From assembly GCF_003635165.1 (NCBI RefSeq), contig NZ_ML058597.1:248001-312000 (forward strand): a DNA stretch of 64,000 nucleotides, given 5' to 3'. The translations under genes and the position numbers were made by a program. The DNA is from Burkholderia sp. Nafp2/4-1b. GTDB taxonomy: Bacteria > Pseudomonadota > Gammaproteobacteria > Burkholderiales > Burkholderiaceae. Positions 17,443 to 26,336 of the stretch are shown one piece after another (the first letter of the stretch is position 1; each line of letters opens with the position of its first letter). The notes beneath the pieces are model-generated. The model was given only the letters and a program-made list of their open reading frames with translations. It had not been told where the DNA came from and did no database searches.

Positions 17443-17666
17443 GTGTCGTCCTTGCCGGCAATGCGCTCGAGCACGCGGCCGCGGTGTGCTGCGATGTGGT
17501 CGGTGCGGTCGCTCTTGATCTCGTATTGCGGATCGCCGGGCGACGCGCGGTGGCGATGGCCCTTGTAGTCGAAATCCTGCGTGTGGATCGCGATGATCGT
17601 GCCCGTCACGTAGCCGGCTTCCGAATTCCAGCGGACGTGGTCGCCGAGCTTGAATGGCGTCGACAT
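17439..17666 (-). CDS. DUF2945 small protein (HVA1 TUDOR-like)
   Basis: A 75-residue protein of the DUF2945 family, also called hypervirulence-associated TUDOR-domain proteins. It contains FKLGDHVRWNSEAGYVTGTI and DYKGHRHRASPGDPQYEIKS, the typical SH3/Tudor-like barrel, which usually binds other proteins or nucleic acid. A strong AAGGAGG lies nine bases before the ATG. It is the first gene of a two-gene operon with the DUF488 protein, the stop and start codons overlapping. The role of the pair is unknown. Confidence 0.85.
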   Translation of the reverse strand: MSTPFKLGDHVRWNSEAGYVTGTIIAIHTQDFDYKGHRHRASPGDPQYEIKSDRTDHIAAHRGRVLERIAGKDDT

Positions 17667-17851
17667 GCGGGGAACCTCCTTGCATCGATGCGGGGTGGTC
17701 GGTCATTGCCGGATTCATTATCGGCGCTGGCCACGCACGGGAAAAGATGCAGACGGCCGAGTCGTGCCGGGCTGCGGGTGCAAGCGTCGTGCCGGCGGCC
17801 GAAGCGCTTTCGTTCCCCCAACAGTGACGGTTTTTGTTCCGTCGCTTGCCT

Positions 17852-17905
17852 CCGTGAAATTGCCGTGCTAATTTTTCATGAAATTCACCGGAAAAAATTT
17901 CACGG
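17852..17905. promoter_or_regulatory. Three-copy TGAAATT operator-like motif before puuB
   Basis: Within 54 bases the core TGAAATT occurs three times: CCGTGAAATT at 17852-17861, CATGAAATTCACCGG at 17878-17892, and inverted (AATTTCACGG) at 17896-17905; outer copies form a perfect 10-bp inverted repeat. The last copy abuts the puuB ribosome-binding site (GGGAG 17904-17908). This is a plausible binding site for the XRE-cupin repressor of the operon; no copy is seen before puuA. Confidence 0.6.
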
Positions 17906-17913
17906 GAGTCCGC

Positions 17914-19203
17914 ATGTTCGTGCAGTCCGACCGTCACGTCGCGAGCTACTACGCCGGTACCTACCCGGCGCCGATTCCGCAGCGTCCCGAGCTGGACGAG
18001 CGCATCGACGCCGACGTGCTGGTCGTCGGCGCCGGCTTCAGCGGGCTACACACGGCGTTGCGCCTCGCGCTCGCGGGCAAGCGCGTGGTCGTGCTCGAAG
18101 CGAGCCGCGTCGCGTGGGCGGCATCGGGCCGCAACGGCGGGCAGGCGCTGCTCGGCTGGTCGTGCGACATGCAGCCGCTCGAGGATGCGCTCGGCCGCGA
18201 CGGCGCGCGCGTGCTGTGGGACAGCATGCGCTGGGCCGCGGCCGAAGTGCGCGAACTGCCCGCGCGTCACGGCTTCGACATCGACTACCGGCCCGGCAGC
18301 CTGTGGGCAGCGGTGCGTCCGCGTCGCGTCGCGATGCTCGCGCACGCCCGCGACGAAGCCGCGCAGCGCTGGGGCTACGACCGGTTGCGCGTGATCGGGC
18401 AGGACGAGATGCCCGAATGGATCGGCAGCGCGCGCTATCGCGCGGCACTCTACGATCCCGAGGCCGGGCACCTGAATCCGCTGAAGCTCGCGCTCGGTCT
18501 CGCGCAGACGATCGAACGGGCGGGTGGCCGCATCTTCGAGCAGAGCCGCGTGCTCGACTGTCGTGAATCGGCCGGCGGCCATGTCGCACGCACCGCACAC
18601 GGCGAAGTGCGCGCGGATGTGGTGGTGCTCGCGTGCAACGCGTACGTCGACCGGCTCGATCCCGAACTGTCGCGCCGGCTGCTGCCGGTCGGCACCTACC
18701 AGGTCGCGACCGCGCCGCTTCCACCGGACGTCGCTCGCTCGCTGCTGCCGCAGAACAGTTGCGTGATCGACAACCAGTTCGTGCCCGACTACTTCCGCGT
18801 GAGCCCCGACAACCGCCTGCTGTTCGGCGGCGGCTGTACGTATCTCGGCGGGATTCCGGCCGACATCGCCGCCGCGACGCGTCCGCATCTCGAACGCGTA
18901 TTCCCGCAGTTGAGCGGCGTGCCGCTCGACTACGTGTGGGGCGGCCACATCGACATCAGCATGCGTCGCACACCCGACATCGGCCGCCGCGGCCAGCGCT
19001 TCTGGCTGCAGGGCTTCTCGGGGCACGGCGTGCTGCCGACGCTCGCCGGCGCGCGTGCGGTCGCCGATGCCGTACTCGGCGACGATCGGCTGCTCGCGCA
19101 GTACCAGCGCATCCGCAATCCGCGCTTCCCCGGCGGCGATCGCCTCGCCGCGCCGCTGGAAGCGCTCGGCAAGGCCTGGTACCGTTTGCGCGATACCGTC
19201 TGA
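17914..19203 (+). CDS. puuB: FAD-dependent gamma-glutamylputrescine oxidase-like enzyme
   Basis: A 429-residue DadA/GlyOx-type flavin amine oxidase. The dinucleotide-binding motif is VLVVGAGFSGLHTALRLA (about 33-50), followed by ASGRNGGQALLGWS, the GRNGGQ loop being typical of PuuB and related amine oxidases; the C-terminal FAD loop is FSGHGVLPTLAGA. The expected reaction is oxidation of gamma-glutamylputrescine to the aminoaldehyde, H2O2 and NH3. The assignment leans on the neighbours: a PuuR-like XRE-cupin regulator 16 bases downstream and a PuuA-like glutamine synthetase after it. ATG 17914 has GGGAG five bases upstream; an earlier ATG at 17878 would place coding sequence over the operator-like repeats. 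Confidence 0.82.
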   Translation: MFVQSDRHVASYYAGTYPAPIPQRPELDERIDADVLVVGAGFSGLHTALRLALAGKRVVVLEASRVAWAASGRNGGQALLGWSCDMQPLEDALGRDGARVLWDSMRWAAAEVRELPARHGFDIDYRPGSLWAAVRPRRVAMLAHARDEAAQRWGYDRLRVIGQDEMPEWIGSARYRAALYDPEAGHLNPLKLALGLAQTIERAGGRIFEQSRVLDCRESAGGHVARTAHGEVRADVVVLACNAYVDRLDPELSRRLLPVGTYQVATAPLPPDVARSLLPQNSCVIDNQFVPDYFRVSPDNRLLFGGGCTYLGGIPADIAAATRPHLERVFPQLSGVPLDYVWGGHIDISMRRTPDIGRRGQRFWLQGFSGHGVLPTLAGARAVADAVLGDDRLLAQYQRIRNPRFPGGDRLAAPLEALGKAWYRLRDTV

Positions 19204-19219
19204 CGCACCGGAATTCATC

Positions 19220-19777
19220 ATGAACGAACAGGAAGAAATAGAAAGTCTGGCGATCCTGATCCGCGACCTGCGCAAGCATCGCAAGGTCACGCTCAACGAT
19301 CTCGCGGAACGGATCGGCCGCTCGGTCGGCTTTCTGTCGCAGGTCGAGCGCGGGCTGTCGCGCCCGACGGTCGCGGATCTCACTGCGATCGGCGAGGCGC
19401 TCGGCGTGCCGACCACGTATTTCTACAGCTTGAGCAAGCCGCGCAGCGTGCCGTGGGTCACGCGGCCCGACGAGCGGCGCACCGTGTATTACGCGGCCGG
19501 CATCACGGACATCCTCGTGTCGCCGAACATGCGTTCGCGCTTCTCGATCCTCGAGAGTCATCTCGCGCCCGGCGCGAGCAGCGGTGAACGCTCCGTCGAC
19601 GACAGTGACGAGCAGGGCGGTTTCGTGCTCGAAGGCGAGCTGACGATCTGGATCGACGGCGACGACACGCCCGTCACGCTCGGCCCCAACGACGCGTTTC
19701 AGCTTCCGGCGCACCAGCGGTTTCGTTACGCGAACCTGGGTGACGTGCCGACGCGCGTGATCTGGGTGTTCACCTGA
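19220..19777 (+). CDS. puuR: XRE-cupin transcriptional regulator (PuuR-like)
   Basis: A 185-residue regulator with an N-terminal XRE helix-turn-helix (RKHRKVTLNDLAERIGRS then VGFLSQVERGLSRPTV, about residues 20-50) and a C-terminal cupin ligand-binding domain (about 110-180, SGERSVDDSDEQGGFVLEGE and LPAHQRFRYAN). This architecture matches PuuR, a putrescine-responsive repressor. It sits between the puuB- and puuA-like genes, so it probably controls them; the triple TGAAATT motif before puuB is the best operator candidate. Confidence 0.85.
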   Translation: MNEQEEIESLAILIRDLRKHRKVTLNDLAERIGRSVGFLSQVERGLSRPTVADLTAIGEALGVPTTYFYSLSKPRSVPWVTRPDERRTVYYAAGITDILVSPNMRSRFSILESHLAPGASSGERSVDDSDEQGGFVLEGELTIWIDGDDTPVTLGPNDAFQLPAHQRFRYANLGDVPTRVIWVFT

Positions 19778-19922
19778 GTTAGCGGGGCGGCCTGACGGCC
19801 GCTTCAGCGACATGCTGGTTTGCAGTACTGATCGACATCGTACATGCGACAGGCCGCATGACGATGAGTCCGGTTCGCCGCGCCGCGGCACCGCCATACA
19901 AAGACATGGAAAAGGATGAGAC

Positions 19923-21269
19923 ATGGCTGACGTCGTTCCCGTGCTGGTCGATGAAGTCCGCGCATTCCGGCAGGCGCATCCCGAGATCCGTTACGTCGAC
20001 CTGATCTGTCTCGACCTGCCCGGCCATTTCTACGGCAAGCGCTATCCGATCGATGCGCTCGAGAAGGTCGCGTCGGGCTCGCTGCTGAAGCTGCCGCAGA
20101 ACTGCGTGCTGCTCGGCACGCAGGGCGGTCTCTACAAGATCGGCGATTACTGCTTCAACGATGGCGACCCCGATGCGCCGCGCCGGCTGATTCCCGGCAC
20201 GCTGAAGCTGGTGCGCTGGGAGCGGCAGCCGCTCGCGCAGATGCTGATCAGCTCCGACGGCACGGACGCCCCGATCGAATTCGAGCCGCGCGAGGTGCTC
20301 GCGCGCGTGCTGCGGCGGTTCGCGGCGCGCGGGATCCGGCCGGTCGTCGCGTTCGAGCTCGAGTTCTACCTGTTCGCCGCGCAGCTCGCGGACGGGATGC
20401 CGCAGTATCCGCGCGATCGCCTGAGCGACGACCGCGACGACCAGCCGAACATGCATATCGAACGCCTGTCGCGGTTCTCCGACGTGCTGCACGAGATGGT
20501 CGAGGCCGCGTGCGAGCAGGGCGTCGACGCGACGGTGATCACGGCCGAGCTCGGGCCCGGTCAGTTCGAGATCAACTTCGGCCATACCGACGACGCGTTG
20601 CGCGCGGCCGACTGGTCGGCGCTGTTCTGCCGCAGCACGCGCGGCGTCGCGTTGCAGCACGGCTATCGCGCAAGCTTCATGGGCAAGCCGTATCTGCACG
20701 CGCCGGGCAGCGGGATGCACGTGCACGTGAGCCTGTACGACGATGCGGGCCGCAACCTGCTCGCCGCGGACGAACAGCGGCCGCTGCGGCACGCGGTGGC
20801 CGGCTGCCTTGCGCTGCTGCCGCATTGCATGCCGGTGTTCGCACCGAATCACAATGCGTTCCGCCGCTACGGGTCGATGGTGAATGCGGCGAGCCGGGCA
20901 AGCTGGGGCTTCGAGGATCGCGACGCGTGCATCCGGATTCCGGAATCGGATGCGCGCAACCTGCGCATCGAGCATCGCCTCGCGAGCGCGGATGCGAATC
21001 CATACCTGGTGCTCGCGGCGATTCTCGCCGGCATGGAGCATGGGCTCGATGCGCGGCGCGAGCCGATCGCGCCGCTCAACGACGATCGCGGCAGCGGGAT
21101 CGATTTCCCGAAGGAGATGCTGTCGGCGGTCGCCGAGATGCAGGATCACGCGGCCGTGCGCGATGGCCTCGGCAGCGAGTTCGTGATGGTGTATTGCGAG
21201 AACAAACGGCAGGAGGAACTGGATTTTCGCAACGAGATCGGTGCGCGGGAGTATCGATGGTTTCTGTGA
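19923..21269 (+). CDS. puuA: Glutamine synthetase family enzyme, probable gamma-glutamylputrescine synthetase
   Basis: A 448-residue member of the glutamine synthetase catalytic family. ATP/metal motifs seen are VAFELEFYLF, ELGPGQFEINFGH, the PGSGMHVHVSL histidine strand, FAPNHNAFRRYG and the RIPESDARNLRIEHRLASADANPYL arginine region. The N-terminal half lacks the type I GlnA pattern and adenylylation loop. With PuuB- and PuuR-like neighbours it most likely ligates glutamate to putrescine. Two rightward genes precede it, with a 145-base gap that may carry its own promoter. Other amine substrates (ethanolamine, spermidine) cannot be excluded. Confidence 0.82.
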   Translation: MADVVPVLVDEVRAFRQAHPEIRYVDLICLDLPGHFYGKRYPIDALEKVASGSLLKLPQNCVLLGTQGGLYKIGDYCFNDGDPDAPRRLIPGTLKLVRWERQPLAQMLISSDGTDAPIEFEPREVLARVLRRFAARGIRPVVAFELEFYLFAAQLADGMPQYPRDRLSDDRDDQPNMHIERLSRFSDVLHEMVEAACEQGVDATVITAELGPGQFEINFGHTDDALRAADWSALFCRSTRGVALQHGYRASFMGKPYLHAPGSGMHVHVSLYDDAGRNLLAADEQRPLRHAVAGCLALLPHCMPVFAPNHNAFRRYGSMVNAASRASWGFEDRDACIRIPESDARNLRIEHRLASADANPYLVLAAILAGMEHGLDARREPIAPLNDDRGSGIDFPKEMLSAVAEMQDHAAVRDGLGSEFVMVYCENKRQEELDFRNEIGAREYRWFL

Positions 21270-21299
21270 CGTGCCGCGAAGCGATTCGCGGCACGTCAC
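21266..21299. terminator. 15-bp perfect hairpin between convergent puuA and lprI-like genes
   Basis: Arms 21266-21280 and 21285-21299 are perfectly complementary with the loop GCGA. The stop codon of the glutamine synthetase gene (21267-21269) is inside the left arm. Placement between convergent genes argues for a bidirectional terminator. Confidence 0.7.
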
Positions 21300-21310
21300 G
21301 CGGGACGCGT

Positions 21311-21700
21311 TTACTGGCCCAGCTTCGCCGTCACACAGCCCGTGCTCGAACATTCGCGCTCGCGTTCGCGCAGGAACGACAGGCGCGATTGCGTCAGGTC
21401 GATCGCGCACTGCAGGTTCACGAGATAGCCATCGTCGCGCGTTTCGCTGCAGCGGTCGTCGCGCTGCTTCATCCATGCGAGCTGGCCCGTCTTCAGCTTC
21501 GCCTGCTGGTCGCCGCTCAGTTGCTTGCGCACGCGGCCGTACTCGTCGTTCAGTTCGCGGTCGACCTGCGAGAACTCGTTGCTGCTGCAGTACACCTGGT
21601 CGAACGCGCTGCGCGGTTTCCCGCAACCGGCCGCCTGCGCGGCGAACGGCACGGCAAGCGCGACCAGCGCGCAGGATACGAGCAGATTCTTCTTCTTCAT
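21311..21700 (-). CDS. LprI-N (DUF1311) domain secreted protein
   Basis: A 129-residue exported protein. It has a clear Sec signal peptide (MKKKNLLVSCALVALAVPF then AAQA) with cleavage expected after about residue 22. The mature part carries the lysozyme-inhibitor LprI N-terminal pattern: a Cys near the start (AGCGKPRSAFDQVYC), DRELNDEYGRVRKQLS, LAWMKQRDDRC and NLQCAIDLTQSRL, giving conserved disulfide cysteines. A GAGGAG seven bases before ATG 21700 fixes the start. The family includes lysozyme inhibitors, but many members have unknown roles. The neighbouring gene encodes a cell-wall amidase, which fits an envelope function. Confidence 0.85.
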   Translation of the reverse strand: MKKKNLLVSCALVALAVPFAAQAAGCGKPRSAFDQVYCSSNEFSQVDRELNDEYGRVRKQLSGDQQAKLKTGQLAWMKQRDDRCSETRDDGYLVNLQCAIDLTQSRLSFLRERERECSSTGCVTAKLGQ

Positions 21701-21749
21701 GATGATGCTCCTCACTGGGTGAAAAACGTTGAAACCGATCGGCGTCGCG

Positions 21750-22511
21750 TTACTTGGCCGCCGTACACGCATCGATCCCCCCCGCGATCGCAGTGGCGAG
21801 ACGCTGGATCGTCTCGCGCTGCGCGAGACGCTTTTCCTCGTCGGGATTGACGATCACGCCGGCCTCGACCAGCACGGCCGGGATCGGCGCGGTACGCAGC
21901 ACGACGAGATCGTCGAAGCGGTGGATGCCGAGTTGCGGATCGATCAGCGGGCGGTTCTCGCCCTTGATCGCCTGCGCGTGATACAGCGACGGCCGTTCGC
22001 CGGCCGCGACCAGCCGCTCGGCGATCGCCTTCGCGCAACGCAGGCTTTCCGCGTAGTGCGGATTGCGCTCCGACACGAACACGGCGAAGCCGCGGAATTC
22101 GCGTTGCCGGCCCGCGTCGATGAACTGCTGCTGCATCGAATCGTGATGGATCGACACGAACAGGTTCGCGTCGGGCGCCTGCGTCGAACGCTGGTCGAGC
22201 GCGATCTCGCGGCCGTCGGCCGACGTGCGCAGCACGCGATCGCCGTGCGCGGCGAGCTTCTCGGCAACAGCGGCGGACAGGTCGAGGTTGTACCGGTATT
22301 CGACGCGGCCGCTCGCGCCGGTTGCGCCGGGATGGGCCGGCGTATGGCCGGTGTCGACGACGATGTAGCGGGCCGACGCCGGTTGCGCGTCGACACTTGC
22401 GGCCTCGGCCGCATGCAGTGCCAGCGGCGCGCCCAGCAGCGGCGCGCATGCGAGCAGGCGCACGGCGGCACGCACGAACGGGCGAAGGCGTCGAACGGTT
22501 CGGTTTGTCAT
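21750..22511 (-). CDS. Periplasmic N-acetylmuramoyl-L-alanine amidase (Amidase_3)
   Basis: A 253-residue zinc amidase that would cleave the bond between MurNAc and the stem peptide. The metal and catalytic residues are seen in VDTGHTPAHPG (His), GRVEYRYN (Glu), FVSIHHDSM (His) and VLVEAGVIVNPDEE (catalytic Glu). The N-terminus, with Arg-rich n-region followed by AAVRLLACAPLLGAPLALHAAE, is a signal peptide. There are no AMIN or LysM targeting domains, so it resembles small periplasmic recycling or repair amidases. Transcribed with the LprI-like gene 49 bases downstream. Confidence 0.88.
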   Translation of the reverse strand: MTNRTVRRLRPFVRAAVRLLACAPLLGAPLALHAAEAASVDAQPASARYIVVDTGHTPAHPGATGASGRVEYRYNLDLSAAVAEKLAAHGDRVLRTSADGREIALDQRSTQAPDANLFVSIHHDSMQQQFIDAGRQREFRGFAVFVSERNPHYAESLRCAKAIAERLVAAGERPSLYHAQAIKGENRPLIDPQLGIHRFDDLVVLRTAPIPAVLVEAGVIVNPDEEKRLAQRETIQRLATAIAGGIDACTAAK

Positions 22512-22668
22512 TGTTGTTGTCGAGGAGGGCGTTGCTGCGCTGCGAAGCGTGGAGCGTGCGGTGCAGCCGGCCTGCTCAATGCAGTCGGAATGTCGCGCGA
22601 TTATAGCGGTTGCCGGCGGCGGCGCAATGACGGAATGCGCGCTGCCGCGCGCGTCGAAAAACCCGCGC
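22512..22668. other. Intergenic gap upstream of amidase gene
   Basis: The 157-base gap separates the amidase start from the stop of the upstream oxidase gene on the same strand. It probably holds the amidase promoter; no clear ribosome-binding site or hairpin is visible. Confidence 0.3.
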
Positions 22669-24288
22669 TCAGGCGAGCACGCGCCGGGCCGCGAGCATGC
22701 CCCAGTACGATGCTTCCTCGAACAGCGACAGCCCGGACAGGTCCGCATGCGCGAATACCACCGGGCCGTCGGCGTCGCGCAGCGCGAGCAGCCCCGGCCG
22801 GCTCAGGAAGCCGACGTCGGGCGTCGCCATCGCGTGGCCGCGCACGGTAATCTCGAGCGCGGTTGCATGCTTCCACAACTCGCGTCCGTACACGGCTTGC
22901 AGGTCGCTCGCTGCCTGCTCGCGCAGCGCGTCGGGCTGCGCCTGCGCGAGCCAGCGGCGCGTGTCGTCCGGCGTGCGCGTGCTCAGCGCCTGATAGGCGG
23001 AGAACACGGAACGGGTCGGCGGCGACATCCGGATCGACTGGTGCGTCGACACGACGTAGCCGAGCCCCGCACCGTCGTAGACGACGTTGTCCCACGCGAG
23101 CGGCACACCGGCTTCCTCGGCCGGCATCCCGTCGAGCAGGAAGTTGGACACGAGCCACGGCGCGCGCGGCGGCAGGTCGCGCGCGGGCTCGAAGCCGTAT
23201 GCGGACAACTGCGGAAACACGCGTGCCGCGACGAACAGCGGCATCGCGCTGACGACGCGCCGCGCTTTCAGCATGAACGTCGACAACGTGCCGTCGTCGG
23301 CGACGCGCGCGCACAGCACGTCGACGCCGCCCGCGCGTTCGCTGGCACGAACGGCGAAGCCGTCTCGCGACCACGCATTCGAACCGGTGCGCGCGCTGAT
23401 CGAACCGCCCAGCTTCGTCACCATCGTGTGCAGCCCGTCGGGCCAGGTCAGCACCGCGCCGTCGCTCGCATTGCGCGCGCGGCCGCCGCGCGACGAGAAG
23501 TAGTGAAGCCCCGCCCACGCGGACACATGCTCGTAGCCCGCGCCGTAGTCGTCGCGGCAGCAGTAGTTCAGATACCAGTGCAGCGCGGCGGCGGTGTAGC
23601 CTTCGTCGAGCAGCCACTGTCTGAACGAACGCCGGTCGAGCGCGCGCCAGCGCGGGTCGCGCGACGATTCCGCGATCGGGATGCAGAACACCTTGCGGCC
23701 GTCCGCGCCGCGCGCGGTGCGCAAGCCTTCCGTGTACGCGAAGAAGCGCGTCTGCTGCGCGAGCGCGTCGGCGTCGAGGCCGGCGCTGGGCACGATGCCG
23801 TCCTGCCACTGCCCGCCGATGAACAGGCGTTCGTCGGGCGCGTGCACGAGCGCGCGCTCGTCGTACACGGGTTGGGCGGAGAACGGCGCGGATTCGATCA
23901 CGCCGAGATCGGCGAGCATGTCGCGCAGATGCGCGGATTCGAGCGACGGCAGCGGCAGGTAGTGCGCACCCTTCGGATAGCCGAGCTCGCCGAAACGGCC
24001 GCCGGCCGCATTGCCGCCGAATTCCGGGCCGGCGAGCACGACGAAACGTTTGTGACCGGCGCGCGCGAGTTGCCACGCACACGACAAACCGGCCACGCCG
24101 GCGCCGAGGATCGCGACGTCGGTCTCGATCGTGCCGGACGGCGGCGGCAGCGTTGCGTGGTCGCGCAGTGCGTGGCCTTCGCGCATGCCGGGGTAGCCTA
24201 CGCGCGGCGTCGTCTCGATCCAGCCGGTGCGGCCGCATGCGGCGAGCGACGCGGCCGCGGACGCGACGAGGAACGTGCGGCGATCCAT
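22669..24288 (-). CDS. Exported FAD-dependent amine oxidase-like protein
   Basis: A 539-residue flavoprotein. The N-terminus MDRRTFLVASAAASLAACG combines a twin-Arg start (DRRTFL) with a lipobox (SLAAC), implying Tat export as a lipoprotein. The FAD motif is VAILGAGVAGLSCAWQLARAG (about 57-77), and the body resembles flavin amine oxidases/desaturases, with C-terminal VFAHADLSGLSLFEEA. Its start codon overlaps the stop of the membrane spermidine-synthase-like gene (ATGA), so the two are translationally coupled. That pairing suggests it oxidises a polyamine-like product outside the cytoplasm; this is inference, and no substrate residues can be identified. Confidence 0.8.
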   Translation of the reverse strand: MDRRTFLVASAAASLAACGRTGWIETTPRVGYPGMREGHALRDHATLPPPSGTIETDVAILGAGVAGLSCAWQLARAGHKRFVVLAGPEFGGNAAGGRFGELGYPKGAHYLPLPSLESAHLRDMLADLGVIESAPFSAQPVYDERALVHAPDERLFIGGQWQDGIVPSAGLDADALAQQTRFFAYTEGLRTARGADGRKVFCIPIAESSRDPRWRALDRRSFRQWLLDEGYTAAALHWYLNYCCRDDYGAGYEHVSAWAGLHYFSSRGGRARNASDGAVLTWPDGLHTMVTKLGGSISARTGSNAWSRDGFAVRASERAGGVDVLCARVADDGTLSTFMLKARRVVSAMPLFVAARVFPQLSAYGFEPARDLPPRAPWLVSNFLLDGMPAEEAGVPLAWDNVVYDGAGLGYVVSTHQSIRMSPPTRSVFSAYQALSTRTPDDTRRWLAQAQPDALREQAASDLQAVYGRELWKHATALEITVRGHAMATPDVGFLSRPGLLALRDADGPVVFAHADLSGLSLFEEASYWGMLAARRVLA

Positions 24289-25802
24289 CAGCGCAGCACG
24301 TGCTTCCAGTCGTCGTCGAAGCGGCGCACGAGCGGCTGGTCGTTGAGTTCGTTCGGCGACATCGGCAGCGCCGGCATGTCGGCCGGGAAGTGGAACATCT
24401 CGGCGGCCGTCTGCGCGTCGAGCCAGCGCGTCGGCACCGAGTAATGCGTCGGCACGGTGAAGTCGCGGCGCTTGCCGGCGATCACGAAGCCCCAGTCGCC
24501 GAACGACGGCACGTAGCAGTGGTACGGCCAGGTGTTGAGCCCGGCTTCGTGCAGCGTCGCGATGATCGTCCAGTACGCATGCGGCGCGAAATACGGCGAC
24601 GTCGACTGGATCACCGCATAGCCGTTCTCCGACAGGTGACGCGCCAGCAGCCGGAACACGGGCACCGAATACAGCCGGCCGAGCCCGAAGTTGGTCGGAT
24701 CGGGGAAGTCGACGACGATCGCGTCGTACACGTCGGCGTTCGATTCGAGCCAGCGCACGGCGTCGTCGTTGATCACCTGCACGCGCGGGTCCTTCAGCGC
24801 GCCCTGGTTCAGCTTCACGAGCGGCGCCGAAGTCGAGAACAGCTTCGTCATCGCGGGATCGAGATCGACGAGCGTGATCCGCTCGAGGTTGCGGTGCTTG
24901 AGCAGTTCATGCACCGCGAGGCCGTCGCCGCCGCCGAGCACGAGCACGCGCTTCGCCCACGGCAGCGCGTCGATCGTCGGATGAATCAGCGCCTCGTGAT
25001 AGCGATGCTCGTCGCGCGACGAGAACTGCAGGTTGCCGTTCAGGTACAGCCGCATGTCGTCGTGCCACTGCGTGAGCACGATCCGCTGGTACGGCGTGGT
25101 TTCGGAATAGATCGTCTCGTCGCCGTACACGCCCTGCTCGGCCCAGTGCGTGATGCGGTCCGACAGCGCGAAGCCGGCCACGAGCAGCCCGATCACGAGC
25201 GACGCGCGCATCAGCTTGCCGCGCACGTTGCGGATCTCGTCGCGGAACAGGTGCGTGGTCCACAGCGCGACGAACGCGTTCAGCAGCCCGAACAGGAAGC
25301 TCGTGCGCAACAGGCCGAGGCGCGGCGCGAGCACGAGCGGGAAGATCAGCGATACGGCGAGCGAGCCGAGATAGTCGAACGTCAGCACTTCGCTGACGGT
25401 ATGGCGGAACGCCTGGCGGCGCTGCTGGAACGCGCGCATCACGAGCGGGATCTCCATCCCGATCAGCAGGCCGAGCGCGAGCACGAGCGCGTAGAGCGCC
25501 GCGCGGAACGGCGCGGCCAGCCACGCGAACACCGCGAACAGGAGCGCTGCCGACACGCCGCCGAGCAGGCCGACGAGCAGCTCGATGTCGACGAAGCGGT
25601 CGAGCACGTCGTCGTCCTCGACGAATTTCGCGAGCCACGAGCCGATCCCCATCGCGAACAGATAGCAGCCGATCACCGACGAGAACTGCAGGATCGAGTC
25701 GCCGAGCAGGTAGCTCGACAATGCGCTGCTGATCAGTTCGTAGCCGAGCCCGCACGACGCGAGCACGAGGATCGACAGGACGAGCGCGCGCTTATGCGGC
25801 AT
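24288..25802 (-). CDS. Membrane-anchored spermidine/polyamine synthase-like protein
   Basis: A 504-residue protein with two parts. Residues about 1-225 contain seven or so hydrophobic helices (for example LVLSILVLASCGLGYELISS and AALYALVLALGLLIGMEIPL) resembling MFS-like segments found fused to spermidine synthases. Residues about 230-504 are a polyamine aminopropyltransferase domain with VLVLGGGDGLAVHELLKH, the VDLDPAM strand, VINDDAVRWL and IVVDFPDP; these bind decarboxylated S-adenosylmethionine and the amine acceptor. It starts at 25802, divergent to the DUF350 operon, and its stop overlaps the oxidase start. A SAM decarboxylase is encoded in the divergent operon. The product may be spermidine or another aminopropyl amine. 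Confidence 0.87.
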   Translation of the reverse strand: MPHKRALVLSILVLASCGLGYELISSALSSYLLGDSILQFSSVIGCYLFAMGIGSWLAKFVEDDDVLDRFVDIELLVGLLGGVSAALLFAVFAWLAAPFRAALYALVLALGLLIGMEIPLVMRAFQQRRQAFRHTVSEVLTFDYLGSLAVSLIFPLVLAPRLGLLRTSFLFGLLNAFVALWTTHLFRDEIRNVRGKLMRASLVIGLLVAGFALSDRITHWAEQGVYGDETIYSETTPYQRIVLTQWHDDMRLYLNGNLQFSSRDEHRYHEALIHPTIDALPWAKRVLVLGGGDGLAVHELLKHRNLERITLVDLDPAMTKLFSTSAPLVKLNQGALKDPRVQVINDDAVRWLESNADVYDAIVVDFPDPTNFGLGRLYSVPVFRLLARHLSENGYAVIQSTSPYFAPHAYWTIIATLHEAGLNTWPYHCYVPSFGDWGFVIAGKRRDFTVPTHYSVPTRWLDAQTAAEMFHFPADMPALPMSPNELNDQPLVRRFDDDWKHVLR

Positions 25803-25812
25803 GGCGCGTCCG

Positions 25813-25842
25813 TTGTGCAGTGTTCGTCAATGTGGATATACT
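25813..25842 (+). promoter_or_regulatory. Candidate sigma-70 promoter for the DUF350 operon
   Basis: TTGTGC (25813-25818) lies 18 bases before TATACT (25837-25842) in the 121-base region between the two divergent gene sets. The -10 is a five-of-six match. Transcription would start near 25849, about 75 bases before the DUF350 ATG. Confidence 0.45.
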
Positions 25843-25923
25843 GGCGCGGATTTTCGCGGGGCGGCCTGCCGTGGGCCGACCTGCGACGGGGCGGCGAACC
25901 GAGCACAAAATCCGAGGAAAAGA

Positions 25924-26310
25924 ATGAATAGTGCCTATCTTTATGCGGTTCATTTACTGTCGGCGTTCGTGCTGCTTTTTGTGTTCGCGGCAGTGTACCT
26001 GAAGGTCACCCCGTTCGACGAACTGGCGCTGATCCGCGACGGCAACGCGGCCGCCACGCTGTCGTTCGGCGGCGCGTTGGTCGGCTTCTGCCTGACGCTC
26101 GCGTCCAGCATCGCGCACAACTCGACGCTCGGCGAAGTCGTGCTGTGGGCCGTCGGCGCGATGGCCGTGCAGCTCGTCACCTATGCGGTGCTGACCCGCC
26201 TGATTTCCGGCATGAATCATGCAATCGAGGATCGCAACGTCGCGATGGGCGGCCTGATGGGCACCGCGTCGCTCGTCGTCGGCATCATCAATGCCGCCTG
26301 CCTGACCTGA
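25924..26310 (+). CDS. DUF350 (YjfL-like) membrane protein
   Basis: A 128-residue integral membrane protein with four predicted helices (about residues 6-25, 42-62, 72-93 and 106-126). It has the DUF350 pattern: FDELALIRDGNAAATLSFGGALVGF, then a polar ASSIAHNS loop and a second GGLMGTASLVVGIINAACL half, suggesting an internal duplication. The ATG 25924 follows GAGGAA. It begins a five-gene rightward operon, with 26 bases to the SPFH gene. DUF350 proteins are repeatedly found beside polyamine and membrane-stress genes, and no transport activity has been proved to my knowledge. Confidence 0.87.
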   Translation: MNSAYLYAVHLLSAFVLLFVFAAVYLKVTPFDELALIRDGNAAATLSFGGALVGFCLTLASSIAHNSTLGEVVLWAVGAMAVQLVTYAVLTRLISGMNHAIEDRNVAMGGLMGTASLVVGIINAACLT

Positions 26311-26336
26311 CGCGCCACGCGCTCGAGGAGACCGAC

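Noticed and set aside
19779-21626. Leftward frame antisense to puuA
   Set aside because: Long only because of the high GC content; no recognisable domain and opposite to a clear glutamine synthetase.
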